From the NCBI GenBank assembly GCA_036172665.1, contig JAYKNF010000059.1, forward strand, positions 58,532 to 122,531: a stretch of DNA of 64,000 nt, written 5' to 3'. This stretch comes from Prosopocoilus inquinatus (Eukaryota; Arthropoda; Insecta; Coleoptera; Lucanidae). The translations under genes and the position numbers were made by a program. A model generated the notes under the pieces. It made no database searches. It was not told the origin of the DNA and saw only the letters and a list, made by a program, of their open reading frames with translations. Of this stretch, positions 25,977 through 40,123 are shown piece by piece. Each line of letters begins with the position of its first letter. Position 1 is the first letter of the stretch.

Positions 25977-26721
25977 GCTGTATCTAATCGATCCTTACTT
26001 ATCTATCATGTTATTTGACGTTTCGATGCACTCCAGTAACTCTGATGTGAGATACGACGTTTTCGGACGCAGCAGAAGCTGGAAATAGTTTTAAACGAAA
26101 CAACACGTATTAACGTTGTTCCTGTGATGTATCTAATCGATCCTTACTCATCTATCATGTTAGTTGACGTTTGGATGGACTCCAGTAACTCTGATGTGAG
26201 ATACAAAGTTTTTGGACGCAGCAGAAGCTGGAAATAGTTTAGAACGAAAAAACACGTATTAGCGTTGTTCCTGTGATGTATCTAATCGATCCTTACTTAG
26301 CTACTATGTTATTTGACGTTTCGATGGACTCCAGTAACTCTAATGTGAGATACGAAATTTTCGGACGCAGTAGAAGCTGGAAATAGTTTTGAACGAAACA
26401 ACACGTATTAGCGTTGTTCCTGTGATGTATCTAAACGATCCTTACTTATCTAACATGTTATTTGACGTTTGGATGGACTCCAGTAAGTCTGATGTGAGAT
26501 ACAAAGTTTTTGGACGCAGCAGGAGCTAGAAATAGTTTTAAACGAAACAACACGTATTAGCGTTGTTCCTGTGCTGTATCTAATCGATCCTTACTCATCT
26601 ATCATCTTATTTGGCGTTTCGATGGACTCCAGTAGCTCTGATGTGAGATACGACGTTTTCGGACGCAGCAGAAGCTGGAAATAGTTTTAAACGAAACAAC
26701 ACGTATTAGCGTTGTTCCTGG
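25977..26721 (+). repeat. Linker string, 5 monomers, one lost by fusion
   Basis: Order J'-A''-B/C'''-O'-Q. The full six-unit version (J'-A''-B-C'''-O'-Q) lies at 45486-46379. Here B and C''' are fused in one unit (26275-26423): TTAGCTACTATG and TCTAATGTGAG from B, then GCAGTAGAAG and TTTTGAACG from C'''. A'' carries the private TGTTAGTTGACG. The linker connects a family 2 block to a family 1 nine-mer. Confidence 0.88.
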
Positions 26722-28062
26722 GATGTATCTAATCGATCCTTACTCATCTATCATGTTATTTGACGTTTGGATGGACTCCAGTAACTCTGATGTGAGATAC
26801 AAAGTTTTTGGACGCAGCAGTAGCTGGAAATAGTTTAGAACGAAAAAACACGTATTAGCGTTGTTCCTGTGATGTATCTAATCGATCCTTACTTAGCTAC
26901 TATGTTATTTGACGTTTCGATGGACTCCAGTAACTCTAATGTGAGATACGAAATTTTCGGACGCAGCAGCAGCTGGAAATAGTTTTAAACGAAACAACAC
27001 ATATTAGCGTTGTTCCTGTGATGTAACTAATCGATCCTTACTCATCTATCATGTTATTTGACGTTTGGACGGACTCCAGTAACTCTGATGAGAGATACGA
27101 CGTTTTTGGACGCAGCAGGAGCTGGAAATAGTTTTAAACGAAACAACACGTATTAGCGTTGTTCCTGTGCTGTATCTAATCAATCCTTACTCATCTATCA
27201 TGTTATTTGTCGTTTCGATGGACTCCAGTAGCTCTGATGTGAGATACGACGTCTTCGGACGCAGCAGAAGCTGGAAATAGTTTTAAACGAAACAACACGC
27301 ATTAGCGTTGTTCCTGTGATGTATCTAATCGATCCTTACTCATCTAACATGTTATTTGGCGTTTCGATGGACTCCAGTAACTTTGATGTGAGATACGAAG
27401 TTCTCGGACGCAGCTGAAGCTGGAAATAGTTTTAAACGAAACAACACGTACTAGCGTTGTTCCTGTGATGTATCTAATCGATCCTTACTCATCTATCATG
27501 TTATTTGACGTTTGGATGGGCTCCAATAACTCTGAAGTGAGATACGAAGTTCTCGGACGCAGCTGAAGCTGGAAATAGTTTTAAACGAAACAACACGCAT
27601 TAGCGTTGTTCCTGTGATGTATCTAATCGATCCTTACTCATCTATCATGTTATTTGACGTTTGGATGGACTCCAGTAACTCTAATGTGAGAAACGAAATT
27701 TTCGGACGCAGCAGAAGCTGGAAATAGTTTTAAACGAAACAACACGCATTAGCGTTGTTCCTGTGATGTATCTAATCGATCCTTACTCATCTATCATGTT
27801 ATTTGACGTTTGGATGGACTCCAGTAAGTCTGATGTGAGATACAAAGTTTTTGGACGCAGCAGGAGCTGGAAATAGTTTTAAACGAAACAACACGTATTA
27901 GCGTTGTTCCTGTGCTGTATCTAATCGATCCTTACTTATCTATCATGTTATTTGACGTTTCGATGCACTCCAGTAACTCTGATGTGAGATACGAAGTTTT
28001 CGGACGCAGCAGAAGCTGGAAATAGTTTTAAACGAAACAACACGTATTAGCGTTGTTCCTGG
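26722..28062 (+). repeat. Family 1 HOR, canonical 9-mer (1,341 bp), copy 1
   Basis: Order A-B-C-D-E-F-H'-I-J, all units 149 bp. H' is the GAGAAACG end on a GTTTGGATGG body. Private changes include GACGTCTTCGG near 27250 and CTCCAATAAC near 27525. The next A unit begins at 28063. The E unit ends CACGTACTAG, shared with the copies at 40869 and 46380. Confidence 0.93.
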
Positions 28063-31000
28063 GATGTATCTAATCGATCCTTACTCATCTATCACGTTAT
28101 TTGACGTTTGGATGGACTCCAGTAACTCTGATGTGAGATACAAAGTTTTTGGACGCAGCAGTAGCTGGAAATAGTTTAGAACGAAAAAACACGTATTAGC
28201 GTTGTTCCTGTGATGTATCTAATCGATCCTTACTTAGCTACTATGTTATTTGACGTTTCGATGGACTCCAGTAACTCTAATGTGAGATACGAAATTTTCG
28301 GACGCAGCAGCAGCTGGAAATAGTTTTAAACGAAACAACACATATTAGCGTTGTTCCTGTGATGTAACTAATCGATCCTTACTCATCTATCATGTTATTT
28401 GACGTTTGGACGGACTCCAGTAACTCTGATGAGAGATACGACGTTTTTGGACGCAGCAGGAGCTGGAAATAGTTTTAAACGAAACAACACGTATTAGCGT
28501 TGTTCCTGTGCTGTATCTAATCAATCCTTACTCATCTATCATGTTATTTGTCGTTTCGATGGACTCCAGTAGCTCTGATGTGAGATACGACGTTTTCGGA
28601 CGCAGCAGAAGCTGGAAATAGTTTTAAACGAAACAACACGCATTAGCGTTGTTCCTGTGATGTATCTAATCGATCCTTACTCATCTAACATGTTATTTGG
28701 CGTTTCGATGGACTCCAGTAACTTTGATGTGAGATACGAAGTTCTCGGACGCAGCTGAAGCTGGAAATAGTTTTAAACGAAACAACACGTATTAGCGTTG
28801 TTCCTGTGATGTATCTAATCGATCCTTACTCATCTATCATGTTATTTGACGTTTGGATGGGCTCCAGTAACTCTGAAGTGAGATACGAAGTTCTCGGACG
28901 CAGCTGAAGCTGGAAATAGTTTTAAACGAAACAACACGCATTAGCGTTGTTCCTGTGATGTATCTAATCGATCCTTACTCATCTATCATGTTATTTGACG
29001 TTTGGATGGACTCCAGTAAGTCTGATGTGAGATACGACGTTTTTGGACGCAGCAGGAGCTGGAAATAGTTTGAAACGAAACAACACGTATTAGCGTTGTT
29101 CCTGAGCTGTATCTAATCGATCCTTACTCATTTATCATGTTATTTGACGTTTGGATGGACTCCAGTAACTCTGATGTGAGATACGAAATTATCGGACGCA
29201 GCAGAAGCTGGAAGTAGTTTTAAATGAAACAACACGCATTAGCGTTGTGCCTGTGATGTATCTAATCGATCCTTACTCATCTATCATGTTATTTGACGTT
29301 TCGATGGACTCTAGTAACTCTGATGTGATATACGAAGTTTTTGGACGCAGCAGGAGCTAGAAATAGTTTTAAACGAAACAACACGTATTAGCGTTGTTCC
29401 TGTGATGTATCTAATCGATCCTTACTCATCTATCATGTTATTTGACGTTTGGATGGTCTCCAGTATCTCCGATGTGAGATACGAAATTTTCGGACGCAGC
29501 AGAAGCTGGTAATAGTTTTAAACGAAACAACACGCATTAGCGTTGTTCCTGTGATGTATCTAAACAATCCTTACTTATCTAACATGTTATTTGACGTTTG
29601 GATGGACTCCAGTAAGTCTGATGTGAGATACAAAGTTTTTGGACGCAGCAGGAGCTGGAAATAGTTTGAAACGAAACAACACGTATTAGCGTTGTTCCTG
29701 AGCTGTATCTAATCGATCCTTACTCATTTATCATGTTATTTGGCGTTTCGATAGACTCCAGTAGCTCTGATGTGAGATACGACGTTTTCGGACGCAGCAG
29801 AAGCTGGAAATAGTTTTAAACGAAACAACACGCATTAGCGTTGTTCCTGTGATGTATCTAATCGATCCTTACTCATCTATCATGTTATTTGACGTTTGGA
29901 TGGACTCCAGTAACTCTGATGTGAGATACGAAATTATCGGACGCAGCAGAAGCTGGAAATAGTTTTAAATGAAACAACACGCATTAGCGTTGTTCCTGTG
30001 ATGTATCTAATCGATACTTACTCATCTATCATGTTATTTGACGTTTCGATGGACTCCAGTAACTCTAATGTGAGAAACGAAATTTTCGGACGCAGCAGAA
30101 GCTGGAAATAGTTTTAAACGAAATAACACGCATTAGCGTTGTTCCTGTGATGTATCTAATCGATCCTTACTCATCTATCATGTTATTTGACGTTTGGATG
30201 GACTCCAGTAACTCTGATGTGAGATACGAAATTATCGGACGCAGCAGAAGCTGGAAATAGTTTTAAATGAAACAACACGCATTAGCGTTGTGCCTGTGAT
30301 GTATCTAATCGATCCTTACTCATCTATCATGTTATTTGACGTTTCGATGGACTCTAGTAACTCTGATGTGATATACGAAGTTTTTGGACGCAGCAGGAGC
30401 TAGAAATAGTTTTAAACGAAACAACACGTATTAGCGTTGTTCCTGTGATGTATCTAATCGATCCTTACTCATCTATCATGTTATTTGACGTTTGGATGGA
30501 CTCCAGTATCTCTGATGTGAGATACGAAATTTTCGGACGCAGCAGAAGCTGGTAATAGTTTTAAACGAAACAACACGCATTAGCGTTGTTCCTGTGATGT
30601 ATCTAAACAATCCTTACTTATCTAACATGTTATTTGACGTTTGGATGGACTCCAGTAAGTCTGATGTGAGATACAAAGTTTTTGGACGCAGCAGGAGCTG
30701 GAAATAGTTTTAAACGAAACAACACGTATTAGCGTTGTTCCTGTGATGTATCTAATCGATCCTTACTCACCTATCATGTTATTTGACGTTTGGATGGGCT
30801 CCAGTAACTCTGAAGTGAGATACGAAGTTCTCGGACGCAGCTGAAGCTGGAAATAGTTTTAAACGAAACAACACGCATTAGCGTTGTTCCTGTGATGTAT
30901 CTAATCGATACTTACTCATCTATCATGTTATTTGGCGTTTCGATGGACTCCAGTAACTCTAATATGAGAAACGAAATTTTCGGACGCAGCAGAAGCTGGA

Positions 31001-31787
31001 AATAGTTTTAAACGAAACAACACGCATTAGCGTTGTTCCTGTGATGTATCTAATCGATCCTTACTCATCTATCATGTTATTTGACGTTTGGATGGACTCC
31101 AGTAAGTCTGATGTGAGATACAAAGTTTTTGGACGCAGCAGGAGCTAGAAATAGTTTTAAACGAAACAACACGTATTAGCGTTGTTCCTGTGCTGTATCT
31201 AATCGATCCTTACTCATCTATCATCTTATTTGGCGTTTCGATGGACTCCAGTAGCTCTGATGTGAGATACGACGTTTTCGGACGCAGCAGAAGCTGGAAA
31301 TAGTTTTAAACGAAACAACACGCATTAGCGTTGTTCCTGTGATGTATCTAATCGATACTTACTCATCTATCATGTTATTTGACGTTTCGATGGACTCCAG
31401 TAACTCTAATGTGAGAAACGAAATTTTCGGACGCAGCAGAAGCTGGAAATAGTTTTAAACGAAACAACACGCATTAGCGTTGTTCCTGTGATGTATCTAA
31501 TCGATCCTTACTCATCTATCATGTTATTTGACGTTTGGATGGACTCCAGTAAGTCTGATGTGAGATACAAAGTTTTTGGACGCAGCAGGAGCTGGAAATA
31601 GTTTTAAACGAAACAACACGTATTAGCGTTGTTCCTGTGCTGTATCTAATCGATCCTTACTTATCTATCATGTTATTTGACGTTTCGATGCACTCCAGTA
31701 ACTCTGATGTGAGATACGAAGTTTTCGGACGCAGCAGAAGCTGGAAATAGTTTTAAACGAAACAACACGTATTAGCGTTGTTCCTGG
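28063..31787 (+). repeat. Family 1 HOR, extended 25-monomer form
   Basis: Order A-B-C-D-E-F-I'-g-L-N-O-g2-G-H-G-L-N-O-F'-T-P-Q-H-I-J, 3,725 bp. The first six units repeat the start of the nine-mer. I' (TAAGTCTG with GACGTTTTTGG and TTTGAAACG) opens a different continuation. g2 is the TTTCGATAGACTCC form. The N unit at 29404 (GGTCTCCAGTATCTCCG) opens a 71-codon non-coding frame beginning at a TTG (29449-29664), repeated at every copy of this unit. A 27-monomer relative is at 50105-54127. Confidence 0.9.
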
Positions 31788-32528
31788 GATGTATCTAATC
31801 GATCCTTACTCATCTATCATGTTATTTGACGTTTGGATGGACTCCAGTAACTCTAATGTGAGAAACGAAATTTTCGGACGCAGCAGAAGCTGGAAATAGT
31901 TTTAAACGAAACAACACGCATTAGCGTTGTTCCTGTGATGTATCTAATCGATCCTTACTTAGCTACTATGTTATTTGACGTTTCGATGGGCTCCAGTAAC
32001 TCTAATGTGAGATACGAAATTTTCGGACGCAGCAGCAGCTGGAAATAGTTTTAAACGAAACAACACATATTAGCGTTGTTCCTGTGATGTAACTAATCGA
32101 TCCTTACTCATCTATCATGTTATTTGACGTTTGGACGGACTCCAGTAACTCTGATGAGAGATACGACGTTTTTGGACGCAGCAGGAGCTGGAAATAGTTT
32201 TAAACGAAACAACACGTATTAGCGTTGTTCCTGTGCTGTATCTAATCAATCCTTACTCATCTATCATGTTATTTGTCGTTTCGATGGACTCCAGTAGCTC
32301 TGATGTGAGATACTTTTCGGACGCAGCAGAAGCTGGAAATAGTTTTAAACGAAACAACACGTATTAGCGTTGTTCCTGTGCTGTATCTAATCGATCCTTA
32401 CTTATCTATCATGTTATTTGACGTTTCGATGCACTCCAGTAACTCTGATGTGAGATACGAAGTTTTCGGACGCAGCAGAAGCTGGAAATAGTTTTAAACG
32501 AAACAACACGTATTAGCGTTGTTCCTGG
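31788..32528 (+). repeat. Five-monomer remnant HOR with 4-bp deletion
   Basis: Order A/H' chimera, B, C, D (145 bp), J. The first unit has the CCTGGG start of A but the GAGAAACG end of H; the same chimera opens the block at 54128, marking common descent. B has a private CGATGGGCTCC near 31985. Compared with a full HOR, E through I are missing between D and J. Confidence 0.88.
32235..32379 (+). repeat. 145-bp D monomer with 4-bp deletion
   Basis: Reads GAGATACTTTTCGG near 32308-32320 where D units read GATACGACGTTTTCGG. Four bases (GACG) are lost. No other copy in the window has this deletion, including the related unit in the 54128 block. Confidence 0.93.
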
Positions 32529-34614
32529 GATGTATCTAATCGATCCTTACTCATCTATCATGTTATTTGACGTTTGGATGGACTCCAGTAACTCTGATGT
32601 GAGATACAAAGTTTTTGGACGCAGCAGTAGCTGGAAATAGTTTAGAACGAAAAAACACGTATTAGCGTTGTTCCTGTGATGTATCTAATCGATCCTTACT
32701 TAGCTACTATGTTATTTGACGTTTCGATGGACTCCAGTAACTCTAATGTGAGATACGAAATTTTCGGACGCAGCAGCAGCTGGAAATAGTTTTAAACGAA
32801 ACAACACATATTAGCGTTGTTCCTGTGATGTAACTAATCGATCCTTACTCATCTATCATGTTATTTGACGTTTGGACGGACTCCAGTAACTCTGATGAGA
32901 GATACGACGTTTTTGGACGCAGCAGGAGCTGGAAATAGTTTTAAACGAAACAACACGTATTAGCGTTGTTCCTGTGCTGTATCTAATCAATCCTTACTCA
33001 TCTATCATGTTATTTGTCGTTTCGATGGACTCCAGTAGCTCTGATGTGAGATACGACGTTTTCGGACGCAGCAGAAGCTGGAAATAGTTTTAAACGAAAC
33101 AACACGCATTAGCGTTGTTCCTGTGATGTATCTAATCGATCCTTACTCATCTAACATGTTATTTGGCGTTTCGATGGACTCCAGTAACTTTGATGTGAGA
33201 TACGAAGTTCTCGGACGCAGCTGAAGCTGGAAATTGTTTTAAACGAAACAACACGTATTAGCGTTGTTGCTGTGATGTATCTAATCGATCCTTACTCATC
33301 TATCATGTTATTTGACGTTTGGATGGGCTCCAGTAACTCTGAAGTGAGATACGAAGTTCTCGGACGCAGCTGAAGCTGGAAATAGTTTTAAACGAAACAA
33401 CACGCATTAGCGTTGTTCCTGTGATGTATCTAATCGATCCTTACTCATCTATCATGTTATTTGACGTTTGGATGGACTCCAGTAAGTCTGATGTGAGATA
33501 CGACGTTTTTGGACGCAGCAGGAGCTGGAAATAGTTTGAAACGAAACAACACGTATTAGCGTTGTTCCTGAGCTGTATCTAATCGATCCTTACTCATTTA
33601 TCATGTTATTTGACATTTGGATGGACTCCAGTAACTCTGATGTGAGATACGAAATTATCGGACGCAGCAGAAGCTGGAAATAGTTTTAAATGAAACAACA
33701 CGCATTAGCGTTGTGCCTGTGATGTATCTAATCGATCCTTACTCATCTATCATGTTATTTGACGTTTCTATGGACTCTAGTAACTCTGATGTGATATACG
33801 AAGTTTTTGGACGCAGCAGGAGCTAGAAATAGTTTTAAACGAAACAACACGTATTAGCGTTGTTCCTGTGATGTATCTAATCGATCCTTACTCATCTATC
33901 ATGTTATTTGACGTTTGGATGGTCTCCAGTATCTCCGATGTGAGATACGAAATTTTCGGACGCAGCAGAAGCTGGTAATAGTTTTAAACGAAACAACACG
34001 CATTAGCGTTGTTCCTGTGATGTATCTAAACAATCCTTACTTATCTAACATGTTATTTGACGTTTGGATGGACTCCAGTAAGTCTGATGTGAGATACAAA
34101 GTTTTTGGACGCAGCAGGAGCTGGAAATAGTTTGAAACGAAACAACACGTATTAGCGTTGTTCCTGTGCTGTATCTAATCGATCCTTACTTATCTATCAT
34201 GTTATTTGACGTTTCGATGCACTCCAGTAACTCTGATGTGAGATACGACGTTTTCGGACGCAGCAGAAGCTGGAAATAGTTTTAAACGAAACAACACGTA
34301 TTAGCGTTGTTCCTGTGATGTATCTAATCGATCCTTACTCATCTATCATGTTATTTGACGTTTGGATGGTCTCCAGTATCTCTGATGTAAGATACGAAAT
34401 CTTCGGACGCAGCATAAGCTGGAAATAGTTTTAAACGAAACAACACGCATTAGCGTTGTTCCTGTGATGTATCTAATCGATCCTTACTCATCTATCATGT
34501 TATTTGGCGTTTCGATGGACTCCAGTAACTTTGATGTTAGATACGAAGTTCTCGGACGCAGCTGAAGCTAGAAATAGTTTCAAACGAAACAACACGTATT
34601 AGCGTTGTTCCTGT
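32529..34614 (+). repeat. Family 1 to family 2 block, 14 monomers
   Basis: Order A-B-C-D-E-F-I'-g-L-N-O, then J'-N2'-E'' (34168-34614), which introduce the family 2 HOR at 34615. N2' reads GGTCTCCAGTATCTCTGATG with TAAGATACGAAATC, a W-like end. From 33572 onward the sequence matches 61725 onward almost base for base. A private TTTCTATGG at 33769 separates the two. Confidence 0.9.
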
Positions 34615-36549
34615 GCTGTATCTAATCGATCCTTACTTATCTATCATGTTATTTGACGTTTCGATGCACTCCAGTAACTCTGATGTGAGATACGACGTTT
34701 TCGGACGCAGCAGAAGCTGGAAATAGTTTTAAACGAAACAACACGTATTAGCGTTGTTCCTGTGATGTATCTAATCGATCCTTACTCATCTATCATGTTA
34801 TTTGACGTTTGGATGGACTCCAGTAACTCTGATGTGAGATACAAAGTTTTTGGACGCAGCAGAAGCTGGAAATAGTTTAGAACGAAAAAACACGTATTAG
34901 CGTTGTTCCTGTGATGTATCTAATCGATCCTTACTTAGCTACTATGTTATTTGACGTTTCGATGGACTCCAGTAACTCTAATGTGAGATACGAAATTTTC
35001 GGACGCAGCAGCAGCTGGAAATAGTTTTAAACGAAACAACACATATTAGCGTTGTTCCTGTCATGTAACTAATCGATCCTTACTCATCTATCATGTTATT
35101 TGGCGTTTGGACGGACTCCAGTAACTCTGATTAGAGATACAAAGTTCTCGGACGCAGTAGAAGCTGGAAATAGTTTTGAACGAAACAACACGTATTAGCG
35201 TTGTTCCTGTGATGTATCTAAACGATCCTTACTTATCTAACATGTTATTTGACGTTTGGATGGACTCCAGTAAGTCTGATGTGAGATACAGTTTTTGGAC
35301 ACAGCAGGAGCTGGAAATAGTTTTAAACGAAACAACACGTATTAGCGCTGTTCCTGTATTGTATCTAATCGATCCTTACTCATCTATCATGTTATTTGGC
35401 GTTTCGATGGACTCCAGTAGCTCTGATGTGAGATACGACGTTTTCGGACGCAGCAGAAGCTGGAAATAGTTTTAAACGAAACAACACGCATTAGCGTTGT
35501 TCCTGTGATGTATCTAATCGATCCTTACTCTTCTATCATGTTATTTGGCGTTTCGATGGACTCCAGTAACTTTGATGTGAGATACGAAGTTCTCGGACGC
35601 AGCTGAAGCTGGAAATAGTTTTAAATGAAACAACACGTATTAGCGTTGTTCCTGTGATGTATCTAATCGATCCTTACTCATCTATCATGTTATTTGGCGT
35701 TTCGATGGACTCCAGTAGCTCTGATGTGAGATACGACGTTTTCGGACGCAGCAGAAGCTGGAAATAGTTTTAAATGAAACAACACGCATTAGCGTTGTTC
35801 CTGTGATGTATCTAATCGATCCTTACTCATCTGTCATGTTATTTGAAGTTTGGATGGACTCCAGTATCTCTGATGTGAGATACGATATCTTCGGACGCAG
35901 CATAAGCTGGAAATAGTTTTAAACGAAACAACACGCATTAGCGTTGCTCCTGTGATGTATCTAATCGATCCTTACTTATCTAACATGTTATTTGACGTTT
36001 CGATGGACTCAAGTAACTCTGATGTGAGATACGATGTTTTCGGACGCAGCAGAAGCTGGAAATAGTTTTAAACGAAACAACACGCATTAGCGATGTTCCT
36101 GTGATGTATCTAATCGATCCTTACTCATCTATCATGTTATTTTACGTTTGGATGGACTCCAGTAACTCTGATGTGAGATACAAAGTTTTTGGACGCAGCA
36201 GGAGCTGGAAATAGTTTTAAACGAAACAACACGTATTAGCGTTGTTCCTGTGATGTATCTAATCGATCCTTACTCATCTATCATGTTATTTGACGTTTGG
36301 ATGTACTCCAGTATCTCTGATGTGAGATACGAAATCTTCGGACGCAGCATAAGCTGGAAATAGTTTTAAACGAAACAACACGCATTAGCGTTGTTCCTGT
36401 GATGTATCTAATCGATCCTTACTCATCTATCATGTTATTTGGCGTTTCGATGGACTCCTGTAACTTTGATGTGAGATACGAAGTTCTCGGACGCAGCTGA
36501 AGCTAGAAATAGTTTCAAACGAAACAACACGTATTAGCGTTGTTCCTGT
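34615..36549 (+). repeat. Family 2 HOR, canonical 13-mer (1,935 bp), copy 1
   Basis: Order J'-A'-B-C''-O''-Q''-E-D'-N2-U-V-W-E'. Length is 13 x 149 minus 2, the 2 bp being lost in O'' (35211-35357, GATACAGTTTTTGG). Other markers are GCGCTGTTCCTGTATTG before Q'', TTACTCTTC in E, and GCTAGAAATAGTTTCAAAC at the end of E'. A shorter copy follows directly in tandem. Confidence 0.94.
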
Positions 36550-38335
36550 GCTGTATCTAATCGATCCTTACTTATCTATCATGTTATTTGACGTTTCGAT
36601 GCACTCCAGTAACTCTGATGTGAGATACGACGTTTTCGGACGCAGCAGAAGCTGGAAATAGTTTTAAACGAAACAACACGTATTAGCGTTGTTCCTGTGA
36701 TGTATCTAATCGATCCTTACTCATCTATCATGTTATTTGACGTTTGGATGGACTCCAGTAACTCTGATGTGAGATACAAAGTTTTTGGACGCAGCAGAAG
36801 CTGGAAATAGTTTAGAACGAAAAAACACGTATTAGCGTTGTTCCTGTGATGTATCTAATCGATCCTTACTTAGCTACTATGTTATTTGACGTTTCGATGG
36901 ACTCCAGTAACTCTAATGTGAGATACGAAATTTTCGGACGCAGCAGCAGCTGGAAATAGTTTTAAACGAAACAACACATATTAGCGTTGTTCCTGTCATG
37001 TAACTAATCGATCCTTACTCATCTATCATGTTATTTGGCGTTTGGACGGACTCCAGTAACTCTGATTAGAGATACAAAGTTCTCGGACGCAGTAGAAGCT
37101 GGAAATAGTTTTGAACGAAACAACACGTATTAGCGTTGTTCCTGTGATGTATCTAAACGATCCTTACTTATCTAACATGTTATTTGACGTTTGGATGGAC
37201 TCCAGTAAGTCTGATGTGAGATACAGTTTTTGGACACAGCAGGAGCTGGAAATAGTTTTAAACGAAACAACACGTATTAGCGCTGTTCCTGTATTGTATC
37301 TAATCGATCCTTACTCATCTATCATGTTATTTGGCGTTTCGATGGACTCCAGTAGCTCTGATGTGAGATACGACGTTTTCGGACGCAGCAGAAGCTGGAA
37401 ATAGTTTTAAATGAAACAACACGCATTAGCGTTGTTCCTGTGATGTATCTAATCGATCCTTACTCATCTATCATGTTATTTGGCGTTTCGATGGACTCCA
37501 GTAGCTCTGATGTGAGATACGACGTTTTCGGACGCAGCAGAAGCTGGAAATAGTTTTAAATGAAACAACACGCATTAGCGTTGTTCCTGTGATGTATCTA
37601 ATCGATCCTTACTCATCTGTCATGTTATTTGACGTTTGGATGGACTCCAGTATCTCTGATGTGAGATACGATATCTTCGGACGCAGCATAAGCTGGAAAT
37701 AGTTTTAAACGAAACAACACGCATTAGCGTTGCTCCTGTGATGTATCTAATCGATCCGTACTTATCTAACATGTTATTTGACGTTTCGATGGACTCAAGT
37801 AACTCTGATGTGAGATACGATGTTTTCGGACGCAGCAGAAGCTGGAAATAGTTTTAAACGAAACAACACGCATTAGCGATGTTCCTGTGATGTATCTAAT
37901 CGATCCTTACTCATCTATCATGTTATTTTACGTTTGGATGGACTCCAGTAACTCTGATGTGAGATACAAAGTTTTTGGACGCAGCAGGAGCTGGAAATAG
38001 TTTTAAACGAAACAACACGTATTAGCGTTGTTCCTGTGATGTATCTAATCGATCCTTACTCATCTATCATGTTATTTGACGTTTGGATGTACTCCAGTAT
38101 CTCTGATGTGAGATACGAAATCTTCGGACGCAGCATAAGCTGGAAATAGTTTTAAACGAAACAACACGCATTAGCGTTGTTCCTGTGATGTATCTAATCG
38201 ATCCTTACTCATCTATCATGTTATTTGGCGTTTCGATGGACTCCAGTAACTTTGATGTGAGATACGAAGTTCTCGGACGCAGCTGAAGCTAGAAATAGTT
38301 TCAAACGAAACAACACGTATTAGCGTTGTTCCTGT
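36550..38335 (+). repeat. Family 2 HOR, 12-monomer form, tandem to the 13-mer
   Basis: Order J'-A'-B-C''-O''-Q''-D'-N2-U-V-W-E', 1,786 bp (12 x 149 minus 2). It lacks only the TTACTCTTC E monomer. Its U unit has GATCCGTAC where the first copy has GATCCTTAC, the version seen at 17780 and 20015. N2 reads TTTGACG where the first copy has TTTGAAG. Confidence 0.93.
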
Positions 38336-38931
38336 GCTGTATCTAATCGATCCTTACTTATCTATCATGTTATTTGACGTTTCGATGCACTCCAGTAACT
38401 CTGATGTGAGATACGACGTTTTCGGACGCAGCAGAAGCTGGAAATAGTTTTAAACGAAACAACACGTATTAGCGTTGTTCCTGTGATGTATCTAATCGAT
38501 CCTTACTCATCTATCATGTTAGTTGACGTTTGGATGGACTCCAGTAACTCTAATGTGAGAAACGAAATTTTCGGACGCAGCAGAAGCTGGAAATAGTTTT
38601 GAACGAAACAACACGTATTAGCGTTGTTCCTGTGATGTATCTAAACGATCCTTACTTATCTAACATGTTATTTGACGTTTGGATGGACTCCAGTAAGTCT
38701 GATGTGAGATACAAAGTTTTTGGACGCAGCAGGAGCTAGAAATAGTTTTAAACGAAACAACACGTATTAGCGTTGTTCCTGTGCTGTATCTAATCGATCC
38801 TTACTCATCTATCATCTTATTTGGCGTTTCGATGGACTCCAGTAGCTCTGATGTGAGATACGACGTTTTCGGACGCAGCAGAAGCTGGAAATAGTTTTAA
38901 ACGAAACAACACGTATTAGCGTTGTTCCTGG
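38336..38931 (+). repeat. Linker string, 4-monomer form
   Basis: Order J'-A''/H'-O'-Q. The A'' unit keeps the private TGTTAGTTGACG of linkers but switches to the GAGAAACG end of H, replacing the B and C''' units of the full linker at 45486. It joins family 2 to the next family 1 HOR. Confidence 0.87.
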
Positions 38932-40123
38932 GATGTATCTAATCGATCCTTACTCATCTATCATGTTATTTGACGTTTGGATGGACTCCAGTAACTCTGA
39001 TGTGAGATACAAAGTTTTTGGACGCAGCAGTAGCTGGAAATAGTTTAGAACGAAAAAACACGTATTAGCGTTGTTCCTGTGATGTATCTAATCGATCCTT
39101 AATTAGCTACTATGTTATTTGACGTTTCGATGGACTCCAGTAACTCTAATGTGAGATACGAAATTTTCTTACGCAGCAGCAGCTGGAAATAGTTTTAAAC
39201 GAAACAACACATATTAGCGTTGTTCCTGTGATGTAACTAATCGATCCTTACTCATCTATCATGTTATTTGACGTTTGGACGGACTCCAGTAACTCTGATG
39301 AGAGATACGACGTTTTCGGACGCAGCAGAAGCTGGAAATAGTTTTAAACGAAACAACACGCATTAGCGTTGTTCCTGTGATGTATCTAATCGATCCTTAC
39401 TCATCTAACATGTTATTTGGCGTTTCGATGGACTCCAGTAACTTTGATGTGAGATACGAAGTTCTCGGACGCAGCTGAAGCTGGAAATAGTTTTAAACGA
39501 AACAACACGTACTAGCGTTGTTCCTGTGTTGTATCTAATCGATCCTTACTCATCTATCATGTTATTTGACGTTTGGATGGGCTCCAGTAACTCTGAAGTG
39601 AGATACGAAGTTCTCGGACGCAGCTGAAGCTGGAAATAGTTTTAAACGAAACAACACGCATTAGCGTTGTTCCTGTGATGTATCTAATCGATCCTTACTC
39701 ATCTATCATGTTATTTGACGTTTGGATGGACTCCAGTAACTCTAATGTGAGAAACGAAATTTTCGGACGCAGCAGAAGCTGGAAATAGTTTTAAACGAAA
39801 CAACACGCATTAGCGTTGTTCCTGTGATGTATCTAATCGATCCTTACTCATCTATTATGTTATTTGACGTTTGGATGGACTCCAGTAAGTCTGATGTGAG
39901 ATACAAAGTTTTTGGCCGCAGCAGGAGCTGGAAATAGTTTTAAACGAAACAACACGTATTAGCGTTGTTCCTGTGCTGTATCTAATCGATCCTTACTTAT
40001 CTATCATGTTATTTGACGTTTCGATGCACTCCAGTAACTCTGATGTGAGATACGAAGTTTTCGGACGCAGCAGAAGCTGGAAATAGTTTTAAACGAAACA
40101 ACACGTATTAGCGTTGTTCCTGG
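38932..40123 (+). repeat. Family 1 HOR, 8-monomer form with C/D fusion
   Basis: Order A-B-C/D-E-F-H'-I-J, 1,192 bp. The fused unit (39230-39378) begins GATGTAACT with GATGAGAG (C) and ends GACGTTTTCGG with AGAAGCTGG (D), so exactly one monomer was lost. B has AAATTTTCTTACGC, which also appears in the B unit at 41018 and ties the two HORs together. Confidence 0.9.

Noticed and set aside
29449..29664. 71-codon frame, repeated at 33915, 49107, 51491, 57450, 59089 and 62068
   Set aside because: It starts at TTG in the GGTCTCC variant of the N monomer and ends at the standard TAG in the next unit. It is a by-product of one copied monomer pair.
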